DNA from: Deltaproteobacteria bacterium
Lineage (GTDB): Bacteria; Desulfobacterota; Desulfobacteria; Desulfobacterales; JAUVGT01
Assembly: GCA_030593645.1 (NCBI GenBank)
Contig: JAUVGT010000079.1
Span: forward strand, 1-13,594
DNA: 13,594 bases
Direction: 5' to 3'
In this document: one piece after another, positions 6,180-13,594 of the stretch
How positions within the stretch are numbered: the first letter of the stretch is position 1
Layout of the letters: each line of letters opens with the position of its first letter
Made by a program: the position numbers and the translations under genes
The notes under the pieces: model-generated
Told to the model about the DNA's origin: nothing
Database searches by the model: none
The model's input: the letters and a program-made list of their open reading frames with translations, nothing else

Positions 6180-8624
6180 ATGACAGATAAACCGGAAGTG
6201 ATTGTTGATTCAGAAAATGAGGTAAGGGATGAGAGTGGAGAGCTTTCGGGCAATAAATCAATTGCTGTGGCTCATGAAATACTGCCCGATGTATTGATTA
6301 TTGTGCCCATATTTGATCGCCCCATATTTCCGAAAATGATGGGTCCGGTGGCGATTGACAATAAAGAATTAAAAAAAAGTATTATGGAAGGACTGGAGGC
6401 TTCAAACGGCTACCTGGGGCTCGTGGTGGTGAGATCGGACGATGATTCAGCTAAAGATTATCCCGTATCGGGGGAAGAATTTTACACGGTTGGTGTTACA
6501 GCCAAGGTGATTAAAACATCCCCCCTGGCCGAGGATCAACCGCTCCATCTGATGCTGCAGTCGGTGGACCGATTTGATATTACCGAGATGATTTTAAAAG
6601 GAGAGGTTTTCAGGGCAAAGGTAAAACATTGGTATGAGACCGAGTTTGATACCAATGAAGAGTTAAAAGCTTATTCTGTGGCGATTATCGACAGTATCAA
6701 AGAACTGGTGAACCTGAATCCTCTTTTTAAAGAGGGCCTTTCACTTGTTCTTGAAAAAATCAACCCCAATGATCCTGGGGCACTCTCCGATTTTTCCTCA
6801 TCGATGACAACCGCGTCAGGTAAAGAACTCCAGGAGATACTGGAAGCAAAGAGTATCCGTACACGTATTGAAAAGGCCCTGATTTTGTTAAAACGCGAAA
6901 CCGAGATATCCAAGCTGAAAGTAAAAATCAGCAAGCGGATAGATGAGAAACTTTCCAATCAGCAGCGGAACTTTTTCTTAAAGGAGCAGCTTAAGGAAAT
7001 AAAAAAGGAATTGGGTCTAAGCAAGGAAGATTCGGAAACCGAAGCGGATAAATTTGAAAAAAGGTTAAAAAAACTGAAGCTTACGGAAGAAGCAGAGGAA
7101 AGGATTAATGAGGAAATGGAAAAGCTTAAACTTCTGGAGCCTTCTTCCGCTGAATTCAATGTGACCCGGGCCTATCTTGACTGGCTAACCGTGCTGCCGT
7201 GGGGCGTATATACTAAAGATAATTATGACATAAAAAAAGCAAAAAAAATATTGGATGAAGACCATTACGGACTTGAAGATGTTAAGGATCGAATTCTTGA
7301 ATTAATTTCAGTCGGGATCATAAAAGGGGATCTTGCGGGATCAATCATTCTGCTTGTGGGTCCGCCGGGTGTCGGAAAAACATCTATCGGTCAGTCTGTT
7401 GCCCGAAGTTTAAACCGTAAATTCTACAGGTTTTCGGTCGGCGGGATGCGGGATGAGGCTGAAATTAAAGGACACAGACGAACCTATATCGGGGCATTAC
7501 CCGGCAAGTTTATCCAAACCATGAAAACCTGTAAAACTGCAAACCCCCTGATTATGCTGGATGAAGTGGATAAAATCGGGATGAGTTATCACGGCGATCC
7601 GGCGTCCGCCCTCCTTGAAGTCCTTGACCCGGAGCAAAACCGGGATTTTCTGGATCATTACCTTGATGTCCGGTTTGATTTGTCCAAGGTTCTTTTTATT
7701 TGCACTGCCAATCAAATAGACACCATTCCACCACCTCTATTGGATCGTATGGAGCTAATCACGCTTTCCGGTTATATTTTAGAAGAGAAAATGGAAATCG
7801 CGCGCAAGTTTCTTTTGCCCAAGCAGCTTAAATTGCATGGTCTTAAAGAAGACCAGGTGGATATTTCGGAAGAAGTTCTCAAAGAAATCATTGACGGTTA
7901 TGCGAGAGAAGCAGGCGTCAGGGGGCTTGAGAATAATTTAAAAAAAATACTGCGTAAATCCGCTAAACGAATTGTTGAAAGTAAGATTTTAAGTGTGGAG
8001 ATTCAAAAGGATGATCTTCGGGATCTTTTGGGCAAGCGTTCATTTTCTGAAGAAAAGGTTTACAAAAATCCGAAACCCGGAATTGTGAGGGGACTTGCGT
8101 ATACGAGTTTCGGCGGTGCCACACTGCACATAGAAGCAGCACACATTCCTTCCAAGGGTCCGGGATTTAAGCAAACCGGCCAATTGGGAAATGTGATGGT
8201 TGAATCATCTGAGATTGCCTATAGCTATGTTCGTTCTTTATTAAGAGATGATGAAAAAGCGAAAGCGCTTTTTGAAAATAACCTGATTCATCTCCATGTT
8301 CCTGCGGGGGCCACTCCCAAAGACGGTCCGTCAGCGGGCATCACAATGGCTGTCGCCTTATATTCACTGGTTATAGATCGACCGGTCATAGATAAACTTG
8401 CCATGACAGGTGAGTTAACCCTAAGCGGCCTGGTAATGCCGATTGGAGGCGTAAAAGAAAAAGTAATTGCCGCGAAAAGGGCGAATGTAACCAATCTGAT
8501 ATTTCCCGCTGAGAACCGGGAAGATTTTGAAGAACTGGACAAACATATTAAGGAATCCATATCACCGAATTTTGTGGAGAATTTTGAAGAGGTTCTCAAA
8601 ATCTGTTTTCCTATTGATGAGTAA
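6180..8624 (+). CDS. lon: ATP-dependent Lon protease (LonA type)
   Basis: A cytosolic ATP-driven serine protease that degrades misfolded and regulatory proteins as a ring hexamer. Its 814 residues compare with 784 in E. coli; most of the excess is an acidic N-terminal lead of ~35 residues. Domains: substrate-binding LAN domain (about 35-230, with a divergent IIVPIFDRPIFPKMMGPVAI opening), coiled-coil linker (about 235-310), AAA+ module with Walker A GPPGVGKTS (394-402) and Walker B IMLDEVDK (458-465), and sensor region CTANQIDTIPPPLLDRME; then the Lon protease domain with KDGPSAG (Ser718) and GGVKEKVIAAKRA (Lys761). The Ser-Lys spacing of 43 equals the E. coli Lon dyad spacing, so activity is expected. 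ATG 6180 follows GGGG about 7 nt upstream. The divergent N-terminal domain suggests a paralogue with its own substrate preference, if the genome has several lon genes as I recall for this group. Confidence 0.96.
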   Translation: MTDKPEVIVDSENEVRDESGELSGNKSIAVAHEILPDVLIIVPIFDRPIFPKMMGPVAIDNKELKKSIMEGLEASNGYLGLVVVRSDDDSAKDYPVSGEEFYTVGVTAKVIKTSPLAEDQPLHLMLQSVDRFDITEMILKGEVFRAKVKHWYETEFDTNEELKAYSVAIIDSIKELVNLNPLFKEGLSLVLEKINPNDPGALSDFSSSMTTASGKELQEILEAKSIRTRIEKALILLKRETEISKLKVKISKRIDEKLSNQQRNFFLKEQLKEIKKELGLSKEDSETEADKFEKRLKKLKLTEEAEERINEEMEKLKLLEPSSAEFNVTRAYLDWLTVLPWGVYTKDNYDIKKAKKILDEDHYGLEDVKDRILELISVGIIKGDLAGSIILLVGPPGVGKTSIGQSVARSLNRKFYRFSVGGMRDEAEIKGHRRTYIGALPGKFIQTMKTCKTANPLIMLDEVDKIGMSYHGDPASALLEVLDPEQNRDFLDHYLDVRFDLSKVLFICTANQIDTIPPPLLDRMELITLSGYILEEKMEIARKFLLPKQLKLHGLKEDQVDISEEVLKEIIDGYAREAGVRGLENNLKKILRKSAKRIVESKILSVEIQKDDLRDLLGKRSFSEEKVYKNPKPGIVRGLAYTSFGGATLHIEAAHIPSKGPGFKQTGQLGNVMVESSEIAYSYVRSLLRDDEKAKALFENNLIHLHVPAGATPKDGPSAGITMAVALYSLVIDRPVIDKLAMTGELTLSGLVMPIGGVKEKVIAAKRANVTNLIFPAENREDFEELDKHIKESISPNFVENFEEVLKICFPIDE

Positions 8625-8672
8625 AGCAGTGTTAATGAACCCGTAAAAAATCCCAAAAACGAAAAACGGACT

Positions 8673-8694
8673 TTAACAAGAACATCGATGTTAA
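8673..8694. other. Small dyad in the lon-sucA gap
   Basis: TTAACA (8673-8678) and TGTTAA (8689-8694) form an inverted repeat, and AACATCGATGTT (8681-8692) is itself a perfect 12-base palindrome. TTTT follows at 8695-8698. It could be a weak terminator after lon or an operator for the sucAB cluster. Stability as RNA is low; the 115-nt gap shows no convincing promoter. Confidence 0.3.
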
Positions 8695-8739
8695 TTTTCA
8701 GGTCGGATTTTGAACCAGAACGGTTGAGGAGATTTAAAG

Positions 8740-11445
8740 ATGACCTCATCTTTATCGTTGAACGCGGACTATATCGATGCACAGTATAAGAGGTGGAAAG
8801 ACGATCCGGCTTCAGTATCACGGGACTGGCGGTTTTTTTTCAAAGGGTTTAACATCGGGATCTCACATGAAGGAGAACCGGCTGGAATTTGTGATGATAA
8901 AATCGGATTAAAACAGGCGGGCGTAGAGGCACTGATACACCGTTACCGGGAGATCGGTCATTTCCTGGCCTGCATGGATCCATTGTCGGATTGTCCAATC
9001 GAACATCCTTTATTGTCATTGAGCGAGTTCGGACTCTCATCCGAAGATATGGACACAGAATTTTATGCTCCGGATTTTTCAGATACCGGGAAGGCGGGTT
9101 TAAGAAACATTATACAGGATCTCCGGGAAACCTATTGTCAAAGCGTCGGCGTTGAATTCATGCATCTGCAGGACCCGGGTGAAAGACAATGGCTGCAAAA
9201 AAGAATGGAATCGTTGAAAAACAGACCGAACTTTTCTGAGAAAGAAAAAATCGATATTCTCAAAAAGTTGATGCAGAGCGCGCTCTTTGAAAAATTCCTC
9301 AGCCGGAAATATATCGGTATCACCCGTTTTTCTCTTGAAGGCGGAGATATTATCATACCGCTATTGAATATGCTTATAGAGTATTCAGTCGAATCCGGAA
9401 TCACTGAAATCATACTGGGGATGGCCCATCGCGGACGTCTGAATGTACAGGTGAATGTTTTAAATAAACCCTATTCGGAGATATTTACAGAATTTGAAGC
9501 CTGCTATGATCCATCACAACTTACGGGATCGGGTGATGTCAAGTACCACAACGGTTATCTCGCAGATGTGATTTTGAATAAAGAGAAAAAAATAAGAATA
9601 TGCATGGCAAGTAATCCCAGTCATCTCGAAGCGGTGGATCCGGTTGTGGAAGGAATGGCAAGAGCCAGGCAGGATATACTGGGGATAAAAAAGGCGGTTC
9701 TGCCGCTTCTCCTGCATGGCGATGCGGCCTTTTCAGGACAGGGTATTGTTGCAGAAACACTCGGGATGGGCGGGCTTAACGGATACTCAACATCCGGAAC
9801 CATACATGTGATTATCAATAATCAGATCGGATTTACAACATTGCCGGATGACGCAAGATCCACGCGTTATTCCACTGATGTAGCAAAAATGTTAATGATA
9901 CCGATTTTTCATGTCCATGGTGAAGATCCGGAGGCGGGAGTCCACATGGCGGAACTTGCTTTGGATTACAGGAATACGTTTGAAAAAGATGTTATTATTG
10001 ATGTGGTTTCCTATCGCAGGTACGGGCACAACGAAGGAGATGAACCGTATTTCACTCAGCCGATGATGTATGAAAGGATAAAAAAACGACCCCTGCCGTA
10101 TCAATTGTATGCGGAACGGTTGATCGAAAATAATATTGTTGACCAGAAAAAGATTGAGGACATTCAAAAGAGTATCAACCAGGTACTGTCGAAAGAATAT
10201 AAAGAAATACACGGCACTGCATGCGCCTTTCCGGAGCAGCGATTTTATGAAAATATAAAAGCGTTTCAAAAAGCGGGCCATGAAGATTTTGAACCGTCGG
10301 GAACAGAAAAGAAAACGCTTTTGGATCTCCAAAAAAAACTGACCGCGATTCCAGATGGTTTTTCCGTTCACCCGAAGATCAGGAAACTTTTTGAAAAACG
10401 GTTATCCGCCGTTGAAACTGGAACAGGTATCGACTGGAGCAATGCTGAAACACTGGCGTTTGCCGTTCTTTTAACCGAAGGAGTGCCTGTCAGACTCAGC
10501 GGGCAGGATGTTCAAAGGGGGACATTCAGCCAGAGGCACAGTGTCCTCTTTGATACTGTGAACGGTAAGACCTATACCCCGCTGCAATATGTGGATGAGA
10601 ATCAGACGCAGATAGAGATAACCAACAGTCCATTAGGAGAATCAGGTGTATTGGGGTTTGAATATGGGTACTCAGTGCTGCGGCCTGAGTGTTTGAATAT
10701 ATGGGAAGCACAATTTGGAGATTTTGTGAATAATGCCCAATCCATCATTGATCTTTTTATCGCTTCCGGGGAGACAAAGTGGAACCAGTTGAGCGGGCTG
10801 GTGATGCTGTTACCCCATGGCTGGGAAGGATTGGGTCCCGAGCATTCCAGTGCCAGGCTGGAGCGTTTCCTCCAGTTGTGCGCGGAAGATAATATGCGGG
10901 TATGCAATCCAACAGCCCCTTCCCAGTATTTCCACCTTTTACTGAACCAGGCGAAATCAAAAAATAAAAAACCCCTGATTATCATGTCACCCAAAAGTCT
11001 GCTGAGGCATCCGATGGCCGTATCTGATTTAGATGAACTTTTTTCGGGATCATTTAACCCGGTTATGGAGAATGTTCAAACATCTAAAAGTATAAACAGG
11101 GTTATTTTCTGCAGCGGTAAAATCTATTATCAGCTGACCGGCTATATGGCTGAGAATGGAATAAAAAACTGCGCGATCATTCGTGTGGAGCAGCTGTATC
11201 CCTTTCCTGAAAAAGATTTGACCGGGATGATGAAGAAATATAAAAACGTGAAATCCTGGATCTGGGTGCAGGAGGAGCCGGAAAATATGGGTGCCTGGCA
11301 ATTCATACGTTCCCGCCTTGAAGATCTGGTTGAATCAAGGATTGAATATACCGGCAGGCCGCCCGCTTCAAGTCCCGCTACCGGAAACCCGAACATATAT
11401 AAAAAAGAACAACGTTTGATCTCTGAACTGGCATTTAAAGATTGA
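8740..11445 (+). CDS. sucA: 2-oxoglutarate dehydrogenase E1 component
   Basis: The thiamine-diphosphate decarboxylase of the 2-oxoglutarate dehydrogenase complex takes 2-oxoglutarate and passes the succinyl group to the lipoyl arm of E2. At 901 residues it is slightly shorter than E. coli SucA (933). The N-terminus has the OGDH-type helix YIDAQYKRWKDDPASVSRDW, which separates it from pyruvate dehydrogenase E1. Conserved stretches follow in order: GMAHRGRLNVQVNVLNKP (His230), SNPSHLEAVDPVVEGMARAR (His295), the diphosphate/Mg site LLHGDAAFSGQG (Asp328) through INNQIGFTT, YRRYGHNEGDEP (428-439), then RLSGQDVQRGTFSQRH and NSPLGESGVLGFEYGYS in the transketolase-like C-terminal half. All key His and Asp positions I can align are present. 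GAGGAG at 8726-8731, 8 nt before the ATG, sets the start. Only 14 nt separate it from sucB, so they are surely co-transcribed. Lon lies 115 nt upstream. Confidence 0.95.
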   Translation: MTSSLSLNADYIDAQYKRWKDDPASVSRDWRFFFKGFNIGISHEGEPAGICDDKIGLKQAGVEALIHRYREIGHFLACMDPLSDCPIEHPLLSLSEFGLSSEDMDTEFYAPDFSDTGKAGLRNIIQDLRETYCQSVGVEFMHLQDPGERQWLQKRMESLKNRPNFSEKEKIDILKKLMQSALFEKFLSRKYIGITRFSLEGGDIIIPLLNMLIEYSVESGITEIILGMAHRGRLNVQVNVLNKPYSEIFTEFEACYDPSQLTGSGDVKYHNGYLADVILNKEKKIRICMASNPSHLEAVDPVVEGMARARQDILGIKKAVLPLLLHGDAAFSGQGIVAETLGMGGLNGYSTSGTIHVIINNQIGFTTLPDDARSTRYSTDVAKMLMIPIFHVHGEDPEAGVHMAELALDYRNTFEKDVIIDVVSYRRYGHNEGDEPYFTQPMMYERIKKRPLPYQLYAERLIENNIVDQKKIEDIQKSINQVLSKEYKEIHGTACAFPEQRFYENIKAFQKAGHEDFEPSGTEKKTLLDLQKKLTAIPDGFSVHPKIRKLFEKRLSAVETGTGIDWSNAETLAFAVLLTEGVPVRLSGQDVQRGTFSQRHSVLFDTVNGKTYTPLQYVDENQTQIEITNSPLGESGVLGFEYGYSVLRPECLNIWEAQFGDFVNNAQSIIDLFIASGETKWNQLSGLVMLLPHGWEGLGPEHSSARLERFLQLCAEDNMRVCNPTAPSQYFHLLLNQAKSKNKKPLIIMSPKSLLRHPMAVSDLDELFSGSFNPVMENVQTSKSINRVIFCSGKIYYQLTGYMAENGIKNCAIIRVEQLYPFPEKDLTGMMKKYKNVKSWIWVQEEPENMGAWQFIRSRLEDLVESRIEYTGRPPASSPATGNPNIYKKEQRLISELAFKD

Positions 11446-11459
11446 AATAAGGAGCATCC

Positions 11460-12740
11460 ATGGCAATCGAAGTAAAAATTCCAAGTGTAGGTGAATCGAT
11501 CCAGGAAGCTGTCCTGGTGGAATGGTTTAAAAAAGATGGTGATGATGTTGAATTGGATGAGCCGCTATTTGTCATTGAAACCGATAAGGTCACGCTTGAA
11601 ATAACAGCAGAGGAGGAAGGAATTCTGAAAATTCTGATTGCCGAAGGGGAGACTGTTAAGATTGGTGCTGTTGTCGGTATGATTGAACCATCTGAAGCAC
11701 GGGTTAAAGATACTTCCTATCAGCAGGGCAGGGAAAAAGAAACTGTTCGAGAGAAACCCGTTCAACCGGCCGATGAAGTGGAGCCGCTTCCCGGAGAAGC
11801 AAAAACAGATGAAGGACAGTTGATTGTTCCGGGGGAAAGGTCTTTTGTTTCAGGGCCGTCTGTGAGACGGCTGGTTGCTGATAAGAATATTGATACGAGT
11901 AAAATTATCGGTACCGGTCCCGGCGGTAGAATTACCAAGGGAGATGTATTAATCCACATCGAGCAGGCTGGATCCGCGGATAGATTCAGCCGGCCGGCTG
12001 AAACGAAAGGAGCCCTTGAAATACTTCCCGCCGTTCAGACCGTAAATGAAGAACGGCGGCCCATGACCCCTATTCGAAAACGGATCGCACAGCGGCTTTT
12101 AGAATCAAAACAGAATACGGCAATGCTCACCACATTCAATGAAATAGACATGAGCCACATCATAGAAATACGTCATGACTATAAAGAGGGTTTTAAAAAG
12201 CGGCACGGAGTTTCTTTAGGTTTCATGTCGTTTTTTATGAAAGCCTGTGTGGAGGCTTTGCGCGAAATACCGGAGATTAACGCGTTTGTCGATGGAGATG
12301 ATATTATCTATCATCATTATCAGCATATTGGGGTGGCGATTGGCGCTGAGCGCGGCCTGGTCGTTCCGGTTATACGTGATGTTCAGAATTTGAGTTTTGC
12401 TGCGATAGAGAAAGCGATTATCGATTTTGTGGAAAAGATAAACGGAAACCGGCTTGAATTAAGCGATCTGGAGGGAGGCACTTTCACAGTGAGCAATGGG
12501 GGCGTGTATGGTTCTCTATTAAGCACACCCATATTAAACACACCGCAGAGCGGTATTCTGGGTATGCATAAAATCGAAAAACGTCCGGTCGTTATCGACG
12601 ATCAAATTGTTATCAGGCCGATGATGTATGTTGCAGTGAGTTATGATCACCGTATTGTGGACGGGAAAGGGGCGGTCACTTTTTTAAGACGCATCAAAGA
12701 ATTTATTGAAGATCCTGAACGTATGGTCCTGGAGGTTTAA
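11460..12740 (+). CDS. sucB: Dihydrolipoyl succinyltransferase, E2 of 2-oxoglutarate dehydrogenase
   Basis: This is the core of the complex: it carries the lipoyl arm, transfers succinyl to CoA and binds E1 and E3. In the 426 residues: one lipoyl domain (1-76) with acceptor ETDKVTLEI, Lys43; a Glu/Pro-rich flexible linker (about 80-125); a peripheral-subunit-binding domain (about 130-168, SGPSVRRLVADKNID then GTGPGGRITKGDVL); and the catalytic acyltransferase domain (about 195-426) ending with the active-site block SYDHRIVDGKGAVTFLRRIK, His397 and Asp401. A single lipoyl domain and succinyltransferase-like sequence fit an OGDH E2, as does the upstream sucA. AAGGAG at 11449-11454, 5 nt before ATG, supports the start. 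The stop is separated from lpdA by one base. Confidence 0.95.
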   Translation: MAIEVKIPSVGESIQEAVLVEWFKKDGDDVELDEPLFVIETDKVTLEITAEEEGILKILIAEGETVKIGAVVGMIEPSEARVKDTSYQQGREKETVREKPVQPADEVEPLPGEAKTDEGQLIVPGERSFVSGPSVRRLVADKNIDTSKIIGTGPGGRITKGDVLIHIEQAGSADRFSRPAETKGALEILPAVQTVNEERRPMTPIRKRIAQRLLESKQNTAMLTTFNEIDMSHIIEIRHDYKEGFKKRHGVSLGFMSFFMKACVEALREIPEINAFVDGDDIIYHHYQHIGVAIGAERGLVVPVIRDVQNLSFAAIEKAIIDFVEKINGNRLELSDLEGGTFTVSNGGVYGSLLSTPILNTPQSGILGMHKIEKRPVVIDDQIVIRPMMYVAVSYDHRIVDGKGAVTFLRRIKEFIEDPERMVLEV

Positions 12741-12741
12741 T

Positions 12742-13594
12742 ATGACTGAGAAAAATCGATATGATCTGATTATCATCGGCGCAGGTCCCGGCGGATATGT
12801 CGCCGCGGTTCGTGCTGCCCAGCTTGGGCTAAGAACAGCTTGTGTTGAAAGAAAACACCGCCTGGGGGGGGTGTGCCTGAATGAGGGCTGCATTCCGAGT
12901 AAGGCGTTGCTCGATTCAAGCGAATACTTCCACCTGGTATCGGAGCATTTTAAGGAGCATGGTATTATTACGGGAAAACCCGAAATTGATCTGCCGGTCA
13001 TGATGAAAAGAAAAGAGAGTGTTGTAGAAGAGCTTACGGAAAATGTCAGGAAGCTGCTTAAAGGCAACAATATTGATATTATCAGGGGAACCGCCCGGCT
13101 TACAGGTTCAAATGGTATTGAAATTACAGGTGAGGATAAAGCCGTCCGGACGATTACCGGGACAAACATTCTCCTTGCCACGGGAAGCTCACCAATACAG
13201 GTGCCGGGACTCGAATTTGACGGCACCAGGATTGTTACATCAACAGAAGCCCTCTGTTTCAGCGAGATACCGGATCACCTGGGAATCGTCGGTGGCGGAT
13301 ATATCGGTCTTGAATTGGGATCCGTATGGCTTCGGCTGGGGTCCAGGGTAACGGTGATTGAAATGCTTCCAAAAATAGCCGGGGGTTTGGATGGGCAGGT
13401 GAGAAGGACCCTGCAGCGGTTGTTAAAGAATCAGGGGTTTGAATTTTTACTGAATACTCGTGTTACAAAAGCGGATGTGAATGATAAAGGAATTGAAGCG
13501 GTGCTTGAAAAAGATGGAAACGCGCAGCCCCAATTTTTTGACAGGCTCCTTGTAGCCGCGGGACGAAGGCCGTTGACCCGGGGATTAAATCTCG
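12742..13594 (+). CDS. lpdA: Dihydrolipoyl dehydrogenase, E3 (3' end outside window)
   Basis: The flavoprotein reoxidises dihydrolipoyl E2 and reduces NAD+. 284 complete codons plus one base are visible, about 60% of a typical ~470-residue enzyme; the frame is open to the window end. It has the FAD dinucleotide fold DLIIIGAGPGGYVAAVRAAQ (8-27), the redox disulfide GGVCLNEGCIPSKALL (Cys45, Cys50), the LLATGSSP motif after the first FAD region, and the NAD fold IVGGGYIGLELGSVWLRLGS (GGGYIG at 184-189). The C-terminal dimer domain with the catalytic His-Glu is beyond the window. ATG 12742 lies one base after the sucB stop, with GGAGG at 12731-12735 inside the end of sucB as ribosome site. Its position makes it the E3 of the 2-oxoglutarate complex, though E3 is often shared with other 2-oxoacid or glycine cleavage complexes. 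Confidence 0.95.
   Translation, partial: MTEKNRYDLIIIGAGPGGYVAAVRAAQLGLRTACVERKHRLGGVCLNEGCIPSKALLDSSEYFHLVSEHFKEHGIITGKPEIDLPVMMKRKESVVEELTENVRKLLKGNNIDIIRGTARLTGSNGIEITGEDKAVRTITGTNILLATGSSPIQVPGLEFDGTRIVTSTEALCFSEIPDHLGIVGGGYIGLELGSVWLRLGSRVTVIEMLPKIAGGLDGQVRRTLQRLLKNQGFEFLLNTRVTKADVNDKGIEAVLEKDGNAQPQFFDRLLVAAGRRPLTRGLNL

Noticed and set aside
8288..8821. 177-residue minus-strand frame
   Set aside because: It is antisense to the conserved Lon protease domain and the start of sucA; its Ser/Leu-rich composition is typical of a shadow frame.
9892..10371. 159-residue minus-strand frame with Phe/Ile-rich content
   Set aside because: It is the reverse of the Lys/Glu/Asn-rich sucA coding sequence, which explains the hydrophobic look; no ribosome site supports it.
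12684..13226. 180-residue minus-strand frame
   Set aside because: It is antisense to lpdA, whose + strand frame carries intact FAD and disulfide motifs.
13043..13351. 102-residue + strand frame
   Set aside because: It lies in another phase inside lpdA and shows no family pattern.
1..13594. CRISPR array, tRNA, rRNA, transposase or phage genes
   Set aside because: No regularly spaced direct repeats, no tRNA- or rRNA-like sequence, and no transposase, integrase or phage protein motifs were seen.

Overview
The window reads as a piece of chromosome from an anaerobic, probably Desulfobacterota (Desulfobacterales-like) bacterium. This is inferred from three things: a ferredoxin-linked indolepyruvate oxidoreductase pair, a small acidic protein and a PAS-HisKA signalling protein of a style I associate with that group, and an intergenic palindromic repeat that resembles dispersed repeats of sulfate reducers. 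Taxonomy was not tested by any search. All eight genes lie on the + strand and the DNA is moderately AT-rich by eye.

Layout. Positions 1-1686 hold the 3' part of a gene whose first ~65 visible residues are the end of a Ser/Thr protein kinase domain, followed by ~500 residues of unusual C-terminal extension. Positions 1687-2183 are non-coding: an imperfect palindromic, MITE-like element (1745-1881) with an extra copy of its end (1887-1909), a perfect 12-bp hairpin (1938-1964), and candidate sigma-70 and sigma-54 promoter sequences. Positions 2184-4650 are iorA-iorB, overlapping by 8 nt. After a 129-nt gap containing a hairpin just upstream of a Shine-Dalgarno sequence come a 72-residue protein of unknown function (4780-4998) and a membrane PAS-HisKA protein with no ATPase domain (5054-6106). 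Then lon (6180-8624), with a plausible promoter in the short gap before it. Last is a compact sucA-sucB-lpdA cluster (8740 to the window end, lpdA cut off), encoding all three components of the 2-oxoglutarate dehydrogenase complex.

How the genes fit together. iorAB oxidises aryl 2-oxoacids from aromatic amino acids to acyl-CoA, with ferredoxin as usual acceptor. The sucAB-lpdA complex oxidises 2-oxoglutarate to succinyl-CoA with NAD+. Both are CoA-dependent 2-oxoacid oxidations with different electron acceptors. Lon is a general ATP-dependent protease, and the kinase and PAS-HisKA proteins are signalling components with no visible partner here.

Most notable points: (1) the IorA ferredoxin-like tail lacks the second cysteine of both CxxCxxC motifs (Ile and Asp instead); (2) the histidine-kinase-like protein ends naturally after its phospho-acceptor helix pair; (3) the kinase carries a long extension with a PATAN/DUF4388-like stretch and a nuclease-fold-like C-terminal stretch; (4) an NAD-linked 2-oxoglutarate dehydrogenase sits in what looks like a strict-anaerobe genome; (5) the palindromic repeat. 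I found no CRISPR array, tRNA, rRNA, transposase or integrase.
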